From Symbiodinium natans (lineage: Eukaryota; Sar; Dinophyceae; Suessiales; Symbiodiniaceae): 30,000 nucleotides of DNA. The notes beneath the pieces are model-generated. The model saw nothing but the letters and a program-made list of their open reading frames with translations, had not been told where the DNA came from and ran no database searches. Every line of letters starts with the position of its first letter. Positions within the stretch are counted from its first letter, which is position 1. This document shows positions 20,072-29,425 of the stretch, one piece after another. Where the stretch lies: positions 1-30,000 of the forward strand of contig CAJNDS010001646.1 of NCBI GenBank assembly GCA_905221605.1, read 5' to 3'. The translations under genes were made by a program, and so were the position numbers.

Positions 20072-20250
20072 CTTGGAGGTTCATGGGGAAGTTATGACTG
20101 GCAGTAGGGTTTAGGGTTTAGGGCTACTTGGAGATTAATGAGTAGCTTTAAGTGGGGTTAGAAGTAGTAGGGTAACTATCACTACAACTTGGCTATAGCT
20201 TTTTTTAGGGTACTTACAACCCTCCTTATCACTACCAATGAACCTTCAAG
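20072..20250. mobile_element. Family B, truncated copy plus full copy
   Basis: A left arm at 20072-20105, a short TTTAGGG tract, then a second left arm at 20127 and a right arm ending TGAACCTTCAAG at 20250. Confidence 0.75.
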
Positions 20251-20469
20251 TTCTCTTGCTTAAGAAAAAGCTGCTACTGACAAGAGCAGTTTCCGCTTGC
20301 TGACAACAGCAAATCGTGGTAATCAATAGCTATACTTAGTTATTGTGAGTTTGAAAATACTTACCATTGTTCGTAGCTAATCACGGTTGTTGGCAATGTG
20401 ATTCAATGTTGGCATTGCGATTATTATCACTTCTCCTGTGAGGATCTATTGTTGCTGTCGTTGGTATTG

Positions 20470-21604
20470 TTCTTCTGCGACATGTGGGATCCTAACATCA
20501 GCCTCGGAGACCAGCCGAAACAAACACAAACAAAACAAACACACACACACACACACACACAGAGAGAGACAGAGACACAAACAGAGACACTCTCTCTCTC
20601 TCTCTCTCCACACGCTTGCCCCCCCCCACAAAGAGCCGAAACGAAGGGCGCGCGAAGTCCGAAGGTCTGCTTCCCTCCCTCCTCCCTCGCGCTCTCACTC
20701 TCGCTCTGTTTTTGGCGACTCCGAGCCCCTGAAGGCCTGGCCTCGACCAGGAGGTCCCCTACGGCGAGACCCCGTTGTCCCGGTTCATCATTGATGGACC
20801 TCGGGCTTAGGGCTTAGGGTTTATAGGGTTTATAGGGTTTAGGGTTAGGGTTGACGGGGGTTGTGCTGGTTGCTCACCCCATCAACCCCGGAACCTCTAC
20901 CCCTTTTTTCTATTAAAGCATAGAACGTGTATTTCTGAGCTTCCAAGTGGGAGTCGTAACAATTCTGCAGTTCTGGTCTCTGAGCTGCATGACAATGTTA
21001 GTCTAGGACAACTTCCGTTCAGGTGAGTGGGTAGGTAGCTAGCTAGCTTCCCCCATGTACACCACCCCTTTAATTTTCACCCCCTCAAAATCACCTCTTC
21101 ACCATACTACAAGTCACTGTACCCTACTTGAACTCCCCCTCCTGAAGCTGTCCTTATACTTGCATTCAGGATGGCCTAGACCATGCGTGGCAAGGGACTC
21201 CAGGACGTAGCCACGGCCGGTCACGAAGCTGACCTGCAGTTGAAGCGCTGGTTTTCGGTGCAGGCAGGTGTCTATATATAATTATATATATATATATATA
21301 TATATTAATATATTAATATATTATAGTATGTATATATATATATATTATAGTATGTATATATATATATATATTATTATATTATATTATACTATATTATATT
21401 ATATTATAGTATGTATATATATATATATATATATTATACATATACCGCGCATTAGCTGAAATCGACATGTTGGCCTTGGAGCTCCCGATCTGACTACCAA
21501 AACTGGTCCCCAAGCCGAACCGAACTCGACCCTGCAGACAGCACGTCGTGAAGAAGACGTTCATGGCGCTCGCGCACACGCCCGTGCGCGTGCCCTGTAG
21601 ATGA
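20470..21604 (+). CDS. Candidate multi-exon gene, product unknown
   Basis: Not recognised. Plus-strand open segments are about 20470-20520; 20751-20808 (EVPYGETPLSRFIIDGPRA) after an AG; 20945-21022 (NNSAVLVSELHDNVSLGQLP), with a consensus GTGAGT donor at 21023; about 21188-21268 (KGLQDVATAGHEADLQLKRW), with a GT donor at 21269 leading into a long AT repeat; 21450-21490; and 21538-21604 (QHVVKKTFMALAHTPVRVPC...) to TGA, after a CCTGCAG acceptor. Some phases between segments were not reconciled. The 3' end meets the minus-strand candidate ending near 21606. Confidence 0.4.
20538..20610. repeat. CA, GA and CT microsatellites
   Basis: (CA)n, then AGAGACAGAGACA, then (TC)n; alternative frames here are repeat artefacts. 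Confidence 0.95.
21276..21445. repeat. AT-repeat intron core
   Basis: TATATA runs with three TATAGTATGTATATATAT units. It starts six bases after a GT donor that closes a plus-strand open segment at 21268. Confidence 0.9.
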
Positions 21605-21605
21605 G

Positions 21606-24600
21606 AATTTTATGTGAGGCCAGCTCTCCGAAAAGTGAGGCCATTTTGAGTCTGATTCCGAAACATTGCGAAAGTCCAAACGAGAACAGCCCAAGAAGAG
21701 ACAGGCAAGTAAGGTGTCTGCACTTTGAAAGCTGAGCACCGAAACCCCCCCCCCCCCGCCCCGCCCCCAAAAAAAACCGCAAATCCGCAAAACATCCCGC
21801 AGAGCCTCCACGTTGGCGCCGAGCTGTGGATGCACGGTCAGTGTGGTCTCGTGGCTCATGGCCTCGAGGGGGAGGGCGCTTGATGTGCTTCTGATTGCCG
21901 ACATGGAGGTTTCCGAAGTTAGGGGGTACCTTATTGGGGTCCTTCTTATTAGGGAATCCCATTTGGGGGTCTATATTGGGGGTCCCCTATTTTCGTAAAC
22001 TCCCGCATGCTTTCACGCTGTTTGCCGACTGGTCCTGCTCCGGGCAAGCGTTGATAGCTGTATCCAGAATACCTGATTTTTGTCCTCATCGCCAGCATGC
22101 GCACGAGCCCCCCCATAAGTCTCACAGCGTTTACACCCGCGGAGAGAGAAGGTCACAGAGCAAACTGCAAATTCCCACTCCACACTACAAAGGCCTACTT
22201 CGACTCAGAGAAGCGCTTACCCCCGGCCGGCCCCAAACTTTCGGCCCCAAACTTTCAAATGTAGAAATGCTTAACCGCGCGAAACGTAGAAGCCCCAAAT
22301 CTGCAACCCTATGAGCCTTGCCCTAAACCAAGGCCTACTAACACCCGAATCTCTTGTCTCTGAAAACCCTACAAACCCAACAAAACCCTACAAACCCCGA
22401 AGTGCTGTAACATAAACCCAAAGCCCCATCGGCAACCATTTGCAAACCCGAAGAACACTACTACGCCCGAGTGCCCAATCCCTTTCTGCAACCGGGCTTG
22501 TTGACTTCACCCCTGCTCCCCTAAACCCTAAGAACCCTACACCCTAAACCCTAAGAACCCTAAGTACATAACCCCAAGCCCAGCCTCCCTAGTAACTTCG
22601 GTCTTGGTGGAGGATGCGGCCCCTGCATCTTGAGGTTGGCTCGATGGGCCTGAGCTTGGATGCTTCCCTTACCCTAAACCCTAAACCCTAGACCCTAGAC
22701 CTTAAACCCTAAACCCTAAACCCTAAGCCCTAAACCATAAACATTCGAGAGAGGTGACAAAGGGCTCTGGCTGAGGGCCTGATGGGGCCTTGGAGTTGAG
22801 GGTATAAGGGTTAAGGCTCAAGGCTCATTCCCCCTGAATTTAGGGTTTAGGGTATAGGGTTTAGGGTTTAGGGTTTAGGGTTTAAGGTATAAGGTTAAAA
22901 AAACAGTCCTTGCACGAAACTCAGAGATAGTTCGCCCTGCCTCTGATGCAAGAACATCTGGACTATAGTAACCCCAGAGCCCACACATGTAGAAACACTC
23001 TCTAGTGAGCTGTGCGGTGAAAGGCCTCACATGGAGCCTGGTCCATGACATTCCAAAACGAGCTGTCCAAGGCGGTTTCGGGTTTAGGGAACTTTGCGCC
23101 TAAACCCTAATCCCTGAACCCTGAACCCTAAACCCTGAACCCTAAACCCTAAACCCTAAAACCTAAACCCTGAACCCTAAGCCAACAAAACCGTGGGCTC
23201 TCGTGGGATGCAATCGGGGGGATGCAAGCCAGGGAGGCTCGATTCGGCCCACTGGTGCTTAGTCACTAGGACATACTAGGAGTATGTTCTTTCTGTTACT
23301 TTAAGGGAGGAGTTGGTTTTGGCGTTTGTTTCTTTCTTTACTATTTCTTTCTTTCTTGTTTTCTTTCTTCGTGGCTCCTTCTCTCAGTCATGAAAATGAA
23401 GCCTTTAGAGGAGGGTCAGAAAAACCCAGGTTGGGTTTGTGCCGTAAACTCTGGACTCCTGCCCCCTGAGGTCTGTGACGCTTGCGACATTTATTGGGCC
23501 ATCCAAGCATAAACGCTCAAAGGCTGCGCTGTGTGGCCACATCTTCTTCCAAGCAACAGAAGCTAGATCAGGCTGCGACACCCATTCCGGAACCCTACTT
23601 GGCGGTCCATGGGTAGCTCTAATCGGGGTTATAAGTACCCGAGATAAGGAAATAACCAGTTACAATTCGAGTTACCCTACTTGTAACCCCACTTATAAAA
23701 TCTTATAAATACCCATGAATCTCCAAGTAGTCCCTCACACACCCCCGAACCAGACAACCATCGCTGATCGACGATGCTATGCTTCTCGAGGCGAAAGGGG
23801 TCTGCTGCTGAGGGGACTGTGAGAGTTCTACCTATACTTGTTGGACTACCCCAAGCCCTGCTTGAACATGGGTAGTTATAAGTGGGGCTAGAAGCAGGGT
23901 AACCATGATTATAATGGTATCTAAAGGTATGTAACCTTATGTAGGGTCCTTGTAATCTATAACCCCACTTATAACTACCCATGAACCTTCAAGTACGTAG
24001 ACTCGGAATCTATTATTTGCTTAAGAACCCCCGAAAAATATAAACAACTTATGGGGTTGGGTATTTCAGGGAGTCTTTGGGGTTGGGCACTCCAGGGAGT
24101 CTCTGGGGTTGGGCACTCCAGGGAGTTAGGAGTAGACCGGGCGAGGAGAAGAGTTCCGGGCGAGGAGAAGAGTTGAGTTTAAAATCTAACAACCCCACAC
24201 CGAAGGTGGGGAATAGTTATCCCTGTACTACCCTTATCAGGAAGAATAGTTTTTCTTTTATTTGGGGGGCTCTTAAGCTGCCTTCGTAGGGTTCTGGAGC
24301 TGCCCCTGACTTCCGAGGAGGGCCACCAGAGCCAGGAGGCTCAGCTTAGGATCCGGCCACTTACCCTTCGCGCGGCATTTGCAAAGGCGGTCCTCGCCGA
24401 AAGATGGCGCTGCTCTGTCAAAACAAACCGATGCAAAAGATGTACCCTAGGACCTACACCTTGGGATGTTCCCCTTATGCTGACAGTCCTTAGTAGGGAT
24501 TATCATAGGGGTACTAGAACCCCTATTAAGGACTGTCAGCATAAGGGTGAACATCCCAAACTAAACCCGAAACCAATGTTTACTTCAACACCTCGAACTT

Positions 24601-24647
24601 CCCGGCTGCCATGACAGGAAAAACAGAACCCAGGACTCAATCTTCAT
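21606..24647 (-). CDS. Candidate multi-exon gene, possible secreted protein, product unknown
   Basis: Not recognised. ATG at 24647 opens a signal-peptide-like start (MKIESWVLFFLSWQPGSS). Downstream minus-strand segments are about 24445-24365, ending at a consensus donor AGG|GTAAGT; about 24345-24280; 23860-23740 (TLTVPSAADPFRLEKHSIVD); 23600-23413 (WVSQPDLASVAWKKMWPHSA, 62 codons without a stop); about 23250-23190; 23085-23000; 22970-22900; 22665-22575; 22500-22385; 22130-22000; 21904-21778 (TLTVHPQLGANVEALRDVLR); and about 21735-21606. Gaps hold telomere tracts and hairpin elements. The stop is not fixed and may overlap the plus-strand gene ending at 21604. Confidence 0.42.
21913..21995. mobile_element. 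Family F element
   Basis: CGAAGTTAGGGGGTACCTT ... GGGGTCTATATT ... GTCCCCTATTTTCG. It aligns along its length with the inverted copy at 29085-29167. Confidence 0.7.
22510..22738 (-). repeat. Two CCCTAAA tracts around an open segment
   Basis: 22518-22565 and 22670-22738, flanking the exon-like minus segment 22575-22665. Confidence 0.9.
23098..23180 (-). repeat. Interstitial CCCTAAA tract with CCCTGAA variants
   Basis: About eleven units, a third of them CCCTGAA. Confidence 0.95.
23598..23727. mobile_element. Family B hairpin element
   Basis: Arms CTTGGCGGTCCATGGGTAG and ACCCATGAATCTCCAAG; TA on both flanks. Confidence 0.85.
23861..23993. mobile_element. Family B hairpin element
   Basis: Arms CATGGGTAGTTATAAGTGGG and its close inverse ending CCATGAACCTTCAAG. 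Confidence 0.85.
24016..24282. mobile_element. Possible long family K element with tandem repeats inside
   Basis: Left end TTGCTTAAGAACCCCCGAAA, right end TTTGGGGGGCTCTTAAGC. Inside are a 27-bp unit repeated about 2.6 times (24055-24127) and a 20-bp unit repeated twice (24138-24177). Confidence 0.5.
24461..24560. mobile_element. Family D element, best conserved copy
   Basis: Nearly perfect hairpin: TTGGGATGTTCCCCTTATGC against GCATAAGGGTGAACATCCCAA without its last base. Confidence 0.85.
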
Positions 24648-24661
24648 CCCTTCCACTGCCA

Positions 24662-24752
24662 ATTGCTTAAGAGCCCCCCCAAAGCAAAAATCCCTTATAA
24701 GGGTAGTATAGGGGTTTTTTCTTAGTTTTTTGGGGTTCTTCAGCAAACAGTA
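24662..24752. mobile_element. Family K element
   Basis: TTGCTTAAGAGCCCCCCCAAA ends at left (first base trimmed in the family consensus); right end GTTTTTTGGGGTTCTTCAGC. Confidence 0.6.
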
Positions 24753-24813
24753 GGCCATCAAGCAAGGACGAGGCAGATTCTAGCAGATGTTTCGGGCTTA
24801 GGGCTTATTGGGT

Positions 24814-27257
24814 TCAGGGTTGAGGGGTTGTGTGACATGTGTGGCTCTCATGAAATACTCGCAACGGTGGAGGCGAAATAACCTTCAGGGTCAGCACGAC
24901 CCTTTGAAACCCTTCTCTGAAGAAGGTCCGGCTCCAGCTGAAGCCTTTCCGGTCCGCTGGGTCCACGGGAAGTTCCATCAGGGGCGAGCCCGGGGGATTT
25001 CTAGATTGGGCAATCGTTCCTTTGACCCCCCAATCTGACAGTTTGTGCTTAGATCTTCCACTTCGACCAGCAGACTCGGTTCGTACGAAGGGCTTTCGTT
25101 CGGGCCTCGGGACCCGCAAATGCCGAACGCCTCTGAAAATCCCCGATGTCTCCGTGTGTCAGGTTGACAGCCTCAACTTAGCTGGCCTGGCAAGCACCTC
25201 TGTTGAAGAAGCTATGGCCTGTTTCGTTTCATGTTGGCCACCTACCGTTCAAAAACTGCGGGCATCCGAAAAGCCTTGTGGCATCACCGACATGCTTCTT
25301 GTGTGAACTTGTGTGAGCAACGGGGCGTCCCAACAAGCAGCTGATGTTGGGCGCCTGCTCGCTCACTCGCCCAGGTAACTGAAGCCCATCGAAACCCATC
25401 GAAGGAGGGCACCGCAACCATAAATTCTAAACCCTAAACTAACCCCTAAACCCTAAACCCTAAACCATTTGGAAACCGGATTTGAGGACTGTAGCCTTAT
25501 CTTCAGGCAAGCCCTGCAAACCAAATCCCTAAACCCAACACACTAAACCTTACGCCCTAAACCCTAAACCCTAAACCCTAGACCCTAGACCCTAAACCCT
25601 AAACCCTAAACGAAGCTCTTTTCTCCCTAGCTCGCAGCTGTGAACTGCAGGCCGTCGCATGGACTCTTGGTTCAGCCTCGGCGCGCTCTCAGTCCAAAGC
25701 CTCAACATCCTCAGCGTCAACGGGGGGTGGGCTTCCTACTCTCAGGGTTGGGGTTTAGGGTTTAGGGTTTAGGGTCTAGGGTTTAGGGTTTAGGGTTTAG
25801 GGTTTGGGGTTTGGGGTTTGGGGTTTGGGGTTTGGGGTTTGGGGTTTGGTGTTTGGGGTTTGGGGTTTGGGTTTTGGGGTTTGGGGTTTGGGGTTTGGGG
25901 TTTGGGGTTTGGGGTTTGGGGTTTGGGGTTTGGGGTTTGGGGTTTGGGGTTTGGGGTTTAGGGTTTAGGGTTAGGGGTTTTCTTGCCACCCGCCTAGCTG
26001 ACCTCTCTGGGACCCCTCCGCAGGGAACAGTCGTGGTATCATGGCTGACCCTAAACCCTAAACCCGAAACCCTTTTGAGCAGCGGACTTTGGAAGCTGCC
26101 GGCAAACCCTAAACCCTAAACCCTAAACCCCAAACTCTAAACCGGGAAAAAAGCTCCGATCATCCCCTGCCTACACTGATGTCCACACAACGAAAAACCA
26201 TCAAGACGTACCCAGCAACATACAAGGCAGGGGACTCATCCAGGCTGAGGGTTGAGGGTTGAGGGTTGAGGGTTTAGGGTTTCGGGTTTCGGGTTTAGGG
26301 CTACTTGGAGAGTTACGGGCAGTTACGAATTGCAACTGGTGTTATATCCCATGTGGGTACTTATGACCGGCGAAAGTGTTGAACGAATGTCTTGAGCGGT
26401 TGGGAAACTAGGAGCTTGGGGGAAGGCCCCAGAGGTTTAAGTAAATTGAGCATCTGGCCTTCGAGGGGCGCCTTGGATGACTCCAAATAAACTCGGCTTC
26501 TAAAGACAAATAACAAAGGAAACTCAGAATGATACCACACTTCTCACCCTACATATAACTACCCATGAACCTTCAAGTACTACTTGTAATCCCCCGCGGA
26601 TTATGGAGCCCTCTGGGTGGACGGCAACTGGAGGACCTTGCAGCATCTCTTTCACAAAGGGAACCTGTGCCATGTGCTTGGAGGTTCCGGGGGTTGATAG
26701 AAGTGAGCTATTTAGGGTAACTGCTTATAACCTTACTTAGGGTACTTATAACTCTGCTTATAACTACGTGTGCCATGTGTGTCACAAGGTGTTCATTGTG
26801 GGCGGTCGCCGGAGTAAACAGCTCTCTCAAGTAACTAAGCTCTGCATGATGCGGGGTTGTGCAGGGGGCACGCTTCTACCAACGACCATGGGAATCAATT
26901 TGAGGCCACCCTAAACCCCAAACCCCAAACCCCAAACCCTAAACCCTAAGCCCTAAACCCTAAACCCTCCACCTTCTGTTCCAAGTCCTCCAGCCGCTGC
27001 CAATCGGGAGCCCTGATGGCGTACACCTGGCAGAAATCGCAGGGGCTCGCTTGCAAGCGTCCTCTTCCGACAACATCCCTGTACCCCGATGGCCTACCAC
27101 TACTTGAAGGTTCATGGGCAGTTCTAAGTAGGGTTATAAGTGTAGTCGCCCTACTTACAACCCTACTTCTCGCTACCCATGAACCTTCTCAAGTATCGCC
27201 GGTCACTGAGACATCCTGACAAAAGGAAGGGGCAGGCCGGCTCTTCAGCCTCACCAT
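24814..27257 (-). CDS. Candidate multi-exon gene with introner-type introns, product unknown
   Basis: Not recognised. ATG at 27257 opens 21 codons to 27195. Removing the hairpin element 27103-27193 with one TA copy continues the frame through 27101-26973 (LQASPCDFCQVYAIRAPDWQ). A GT-AG intron 26972-26876, mostly telomere repeat, leads in phase 0 to 26875-26786 (ELSYLRELFTPATAHNEHL). A GT-AG intron 26785-26677 leads in phase 0 to 26676 to about 26584 (AQVPFVKEMLQGPPVAVHPE). Later segments are about 26245-26165, 26125-25980 (open straight into the TTTGGGG array), 25400-25260, 25240-25160 and 25119-24814. The first four joins are consistent; the rest is not resolved. A Cys-x2-Cys pair is visible but no domain was recognised. 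Confidence 0.5.
25555..25803. repeat. CCCTAAA tract, open segment, then TTTAGGG tract
   Basis: Units 25555-25610 in one orientation and 25748-25803 in the other, around the open segment 25640-25740. Confidence 0.9.
25801..25956 (+). repeat. Homogenised TTTGGGG variant array
   Basis: About 22 units of TTTGGGG with one TTTGGTG and one shifted unit, bounded on both sides by TTTAGGG units. It has no stop in any frame on either strand: Asn-Pro-Lys-Pro-Gln-Thr-Pro repeats on the minus strand, Gly-Phe-Gly-Val-Trp-Gly-Leu on the plus. Confidence 0.95.
26302..26577. mobile_element. Family B element, long copy
   Basis: Left arm CTTGGAGAGTTACGGGCAG, right arm ACTACCCATGAACCTTCAAG, TA on both flanks; the 230-bp interior is unrelated to other copies. 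Confidence 0.65.
26677..26785 (-). mobile_element. Family B element acting as a predicted GT-AG intron
   Basis: On the minus strand CTT|GTGACA...CCAAG|CACATG joins two open segments in phase 0. The core is a family B hairpin; the left end contains CACATGGCACA, which is also the start of the next exon. Confidence 0.65.
26876..26972 (-). other. Predicted GT-AG intron made largely of telomere repeat
   Basis: AAG|GTGGAGGGTTTAGGG ... GGTAG|AAGCGT, 97 bp, phase 0. Its first 62 bp are TTTAGGG and TTTGGGG units in the sense direction. Confidence 0.6.
27103..27193 (-). mobile_element. Family B element with TA duplication inside a coding frame
   Basis: Ends CTTGAGAAGGTTCATGG / CCATGAACCTTCAAG on the minus strand. 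Removing it with one TA restores GGC GAT AGT GGT in the frame open on both sides. Confidence 0.7.
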
Positions 27258-27289
27258 ATGGGGGGTTTAGAGTTTAGGGTTTCGGGTGG

Positions 27290-29273
27290 TTTCTAAGTTC
27301 GGGTCCCCTCAAGGCCCTGAAAGGGTGCCTTTTTGTACTGAGGCCTCTTACGAGTGGAACCCGAAGGGTTCAACGCGGATTTAGAACAGCCGAGTCTCAA
27401 ACAAACCTAAAGCAACAGTGATCGAGTGCGGGAATACTGCAACCTTTGGGCAAGCCTTCTTGAAAACATTGAAAACAATCCCCAACTAACCATGAGTTAG
27501 GAGACTCCAAACCCACCTTAGTTTAGGCTTTGGAGGGTTCAGGGCAACCCCTTTGTCATGGTTAAACCCTACTCAAACTCTAATAAACCCTAAACCCTAA
27601 ACCCAAAACTCTAAACCCCAAACCTTTCTTTTCATGGTTACATCGCAGGCCGGCGGAACGCGCCAGCCCGCTGCGACAGCCGCCCTATACCTGGCATGTT
27701 TCGACTTAGGGTTTAGGGTTTAGGGTTTAGGGTTTGGGGTTTAGGGTTTAGGGTTTAGGGTTTAAGGTTTAGGGTTTAGGGTTTAGGGTTGCTGACACAC
27801 AGACTAGAGAAGTACAGCATGCAGCCCAGGGTTCCCCGCAACCCAGCTTTCCAACAGCCTGCGACTACAGCGACAACAAACGCCCGAAGGGACAGCAACG
27901 GTTTAGGGTTTAGGGTTTAGGGTTTAGGGTTTAGGGTTTAGGGTTTAGGGTTTAGGGTTACGGCATCGAACTTGATGGAGCCAGGGCTATGTTTTCGGCC
28001 AGAGCACTTGCTGCAAGGGTTGGGAGCAAGCTTACAGAGTTTACGGGCTCAGGATTACAAACCACAACCTTCAGTCCTTAATAGGGATTATATCACTGAG
28101 GACTGTTGGTAGAAGGGGCAACATCCCAACATGTTGGGGTTGAACCTTCCGAACATCTGGCCAGAACGGCATTCGTTCGTTGCACAAGCTTGCGGAACAT
28201 TTCATGAAGCAGCAATGCTTCCAAGCTGCCTAGTCCCCTGAACGAATTCCAGCCTAAACCCGCAGCTTCCTCGAGTAGAAAGCTGTACTTGAAGGTTCAC
28301 GGGTAGTTATAAGTAGGGCTATAAGCACTTGAAACCCTGCTCATAAACCCCAGGATCCTCCAAGTAGGCCTAAACCCTAGACCCTAAACCCTTAATCCTA
28401 AACCCCAAGTACAGGGGCCCACGCTTCCAGCTTTGGAAGGCAGAGAGCTTCGTCCTCCTGAAGTAAGTGGCACCTCTCAAAACCGCAGGCTGCACTCTCA
28501 CTGGCTACTTGGAGGCTCATGGGCTGTCATAGGTAGGGTTAGAAGTAGGGTCACTATACTTCTAGCCTTACTTCAGGGTACTTCTAACCCTACTTCTAAC
28601 TACCCATGAACCCTCTCAACTAGGACCTGCTGGAGCCAGGGGAACCCTTGAACCGTGAAGGAGGGAAGGAGAAGCACATGGGGGGGGGGGGGGGGGGGAT
28701 AATATAGGGGCCTGAAGAACTAGAATAGGGTTCTGTGGGGTCATTATCGTAGGTAGTAATTATTCCGACCCCTATGGTCTTCTGGCATGGGATCTCAGAA
28801 AAGGGACCAGGGTTGAGGGCTCAGGGCTTAGGGTTTAAGGTGAAGATGCCACTGGCGGAAAGGCTGGCAGGACGAGGATACCCAGGTACGGGCAAGCTTG
28901 ACAGCAAAGAAACCTCACCCTGGAAATTCTGCACTCCCTTGTTCCGCCTGCATCTGGATCTTCGGCGCTGAAGACCGCCTTCATCGCCTGAAACATCAGC
29001 TATTGAAAAATGAAGCGTCGGTCACGTCAGTGCAGCTCATGCAACTCACAGCGCCCGGCAAGCACAACATGGAGGGGTGTACCAAAGTGAGGGGACTCTG
29101 AATATAGACCCCACATAGTAGGATCCCTTGAGAATAAGGACCCCACAAAGGTACCCCCTAATTTCGAGAACCCCCACATCGGTGGATGCACACCCAAAGC
29201 GCAGTCGACAGCCAATGAGGCCCATGCATCACTCGACAGTGGGAAGAAGGCACCGCCAACTATGGTGCCCTGA
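27290..29273 (+). CDS. Candidate multi-exon gene, product unknown
   Basis: Not recognised. Plus-strand open segments are about 27290-27390 (FGSPQGPERVPFCTEASYEW), 27652-27705 (GGTRQPAATAALYLACFDL), 27790-27898 (QGSPQPSFPTACDYSDNKR) running into GTTTAGGG, 27962-28070 (GARAMFSARALAARVGSKLT), 28155-28233 (NGIRSLHKLAEHFMKQQCF), 28410-28462 with a consensus GTAAGT donor, 28624-28680, 28840-28971 (MPLAERLAGRGYPGTGKLDS), 28973-29085 (helical, Lys/Gln/Leu-rich) and about 29178-29273 (KAQSTANEAHASLDSGKKAP...) to TGA. Stops at 28233 and 28971 mean either that introns remove them or that there are two or three genes. The window side at 27257-27290 is divergent from the minus-strand candidate. Confidence 0.4.
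27708..27958 (+). repeat. Two TTTAGGG tracts around an exon-like segment
   Basis: 27708-27790 and 27899-27958; the open segment between them ends G|GTTTAGGG. Confidence 0.95.
28072..28125. mobile_element. Family D remnant
   Basis: TTCAGTCCTTAATAGGGATT then GGACTGTTGGTAGAAGGGG and AACATCCCAA; left end lost. Confidence 0.55.
28288..28363. mobile_element. Family B hairpin element, short copy
   Basis: Arms CTTGAAGGTTCACGGGTAG and CCAGGATCCTCCAAG; TA flanks. Confidence 0.75.
28508..28621. mobile_element. Family B hairpin element
   Basis: Arms CTTGGAGGCTCATGGGCTG and AACTACCCATGAACCCTC; it lies between open plus-strand segments. Confidence 0.8.
28681..28775. mobile_element. Family G element beginning at a G-run
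   Basis: 18 G then ATAATATAGGGGCCTGAA, as at 17952, but there the run is C. Confidence 0.5.
29085..29167. mobile_element. Family F element, inverted relative to 21913
   Basis: Reverse complement reads CGAAATTAGGGGGTACCTTT ... GGGGTCTATATTCAGAGTCC; roughly three quarters identical to the other copy by eye. Confidence 0.7.
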
Positions 29274-29367
29274 CCTCGGGCTGGCGCAGTGCCATTTTGT
29301 GATTCGCAGTCCTTTTTGTTTGCATTCACAAAAAAAGGGGGAGGGGCTACAAAAGCAACAAAAAACC

Positions 29368-29368
<1 letters not shown>

Positions 29369-29409
<41 letters not shown>

Positions 29410-29411
29410 GC
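29369..29411. repeat. GAT/ATG trinucleotide array
   Basis: About 14 ATG units; poly-Met and poly-His frames here are artefacts of the repeat. Confidence 0.95.
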
Positions 29412-29425
29412 GATTAGGGTGCTGC

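Noticed and set aside
25783-25989. 68-codon minus frame of Asn-Pro-Lys-Pro-Gln-Thr-Pro repeats as a stand-alone gene
   Set aside because: It is the translation of the TTTGGGG array plus flanking telomere units. Kept only as a possible tail of the neighbouring exon.
26148-26250. Plus-strand open segment ending TGA at 26250
   Set aside because: Protein-like, but the minus strand is also open and fits the better-supported minus-strand gene; strand left undecided in favour of minus.
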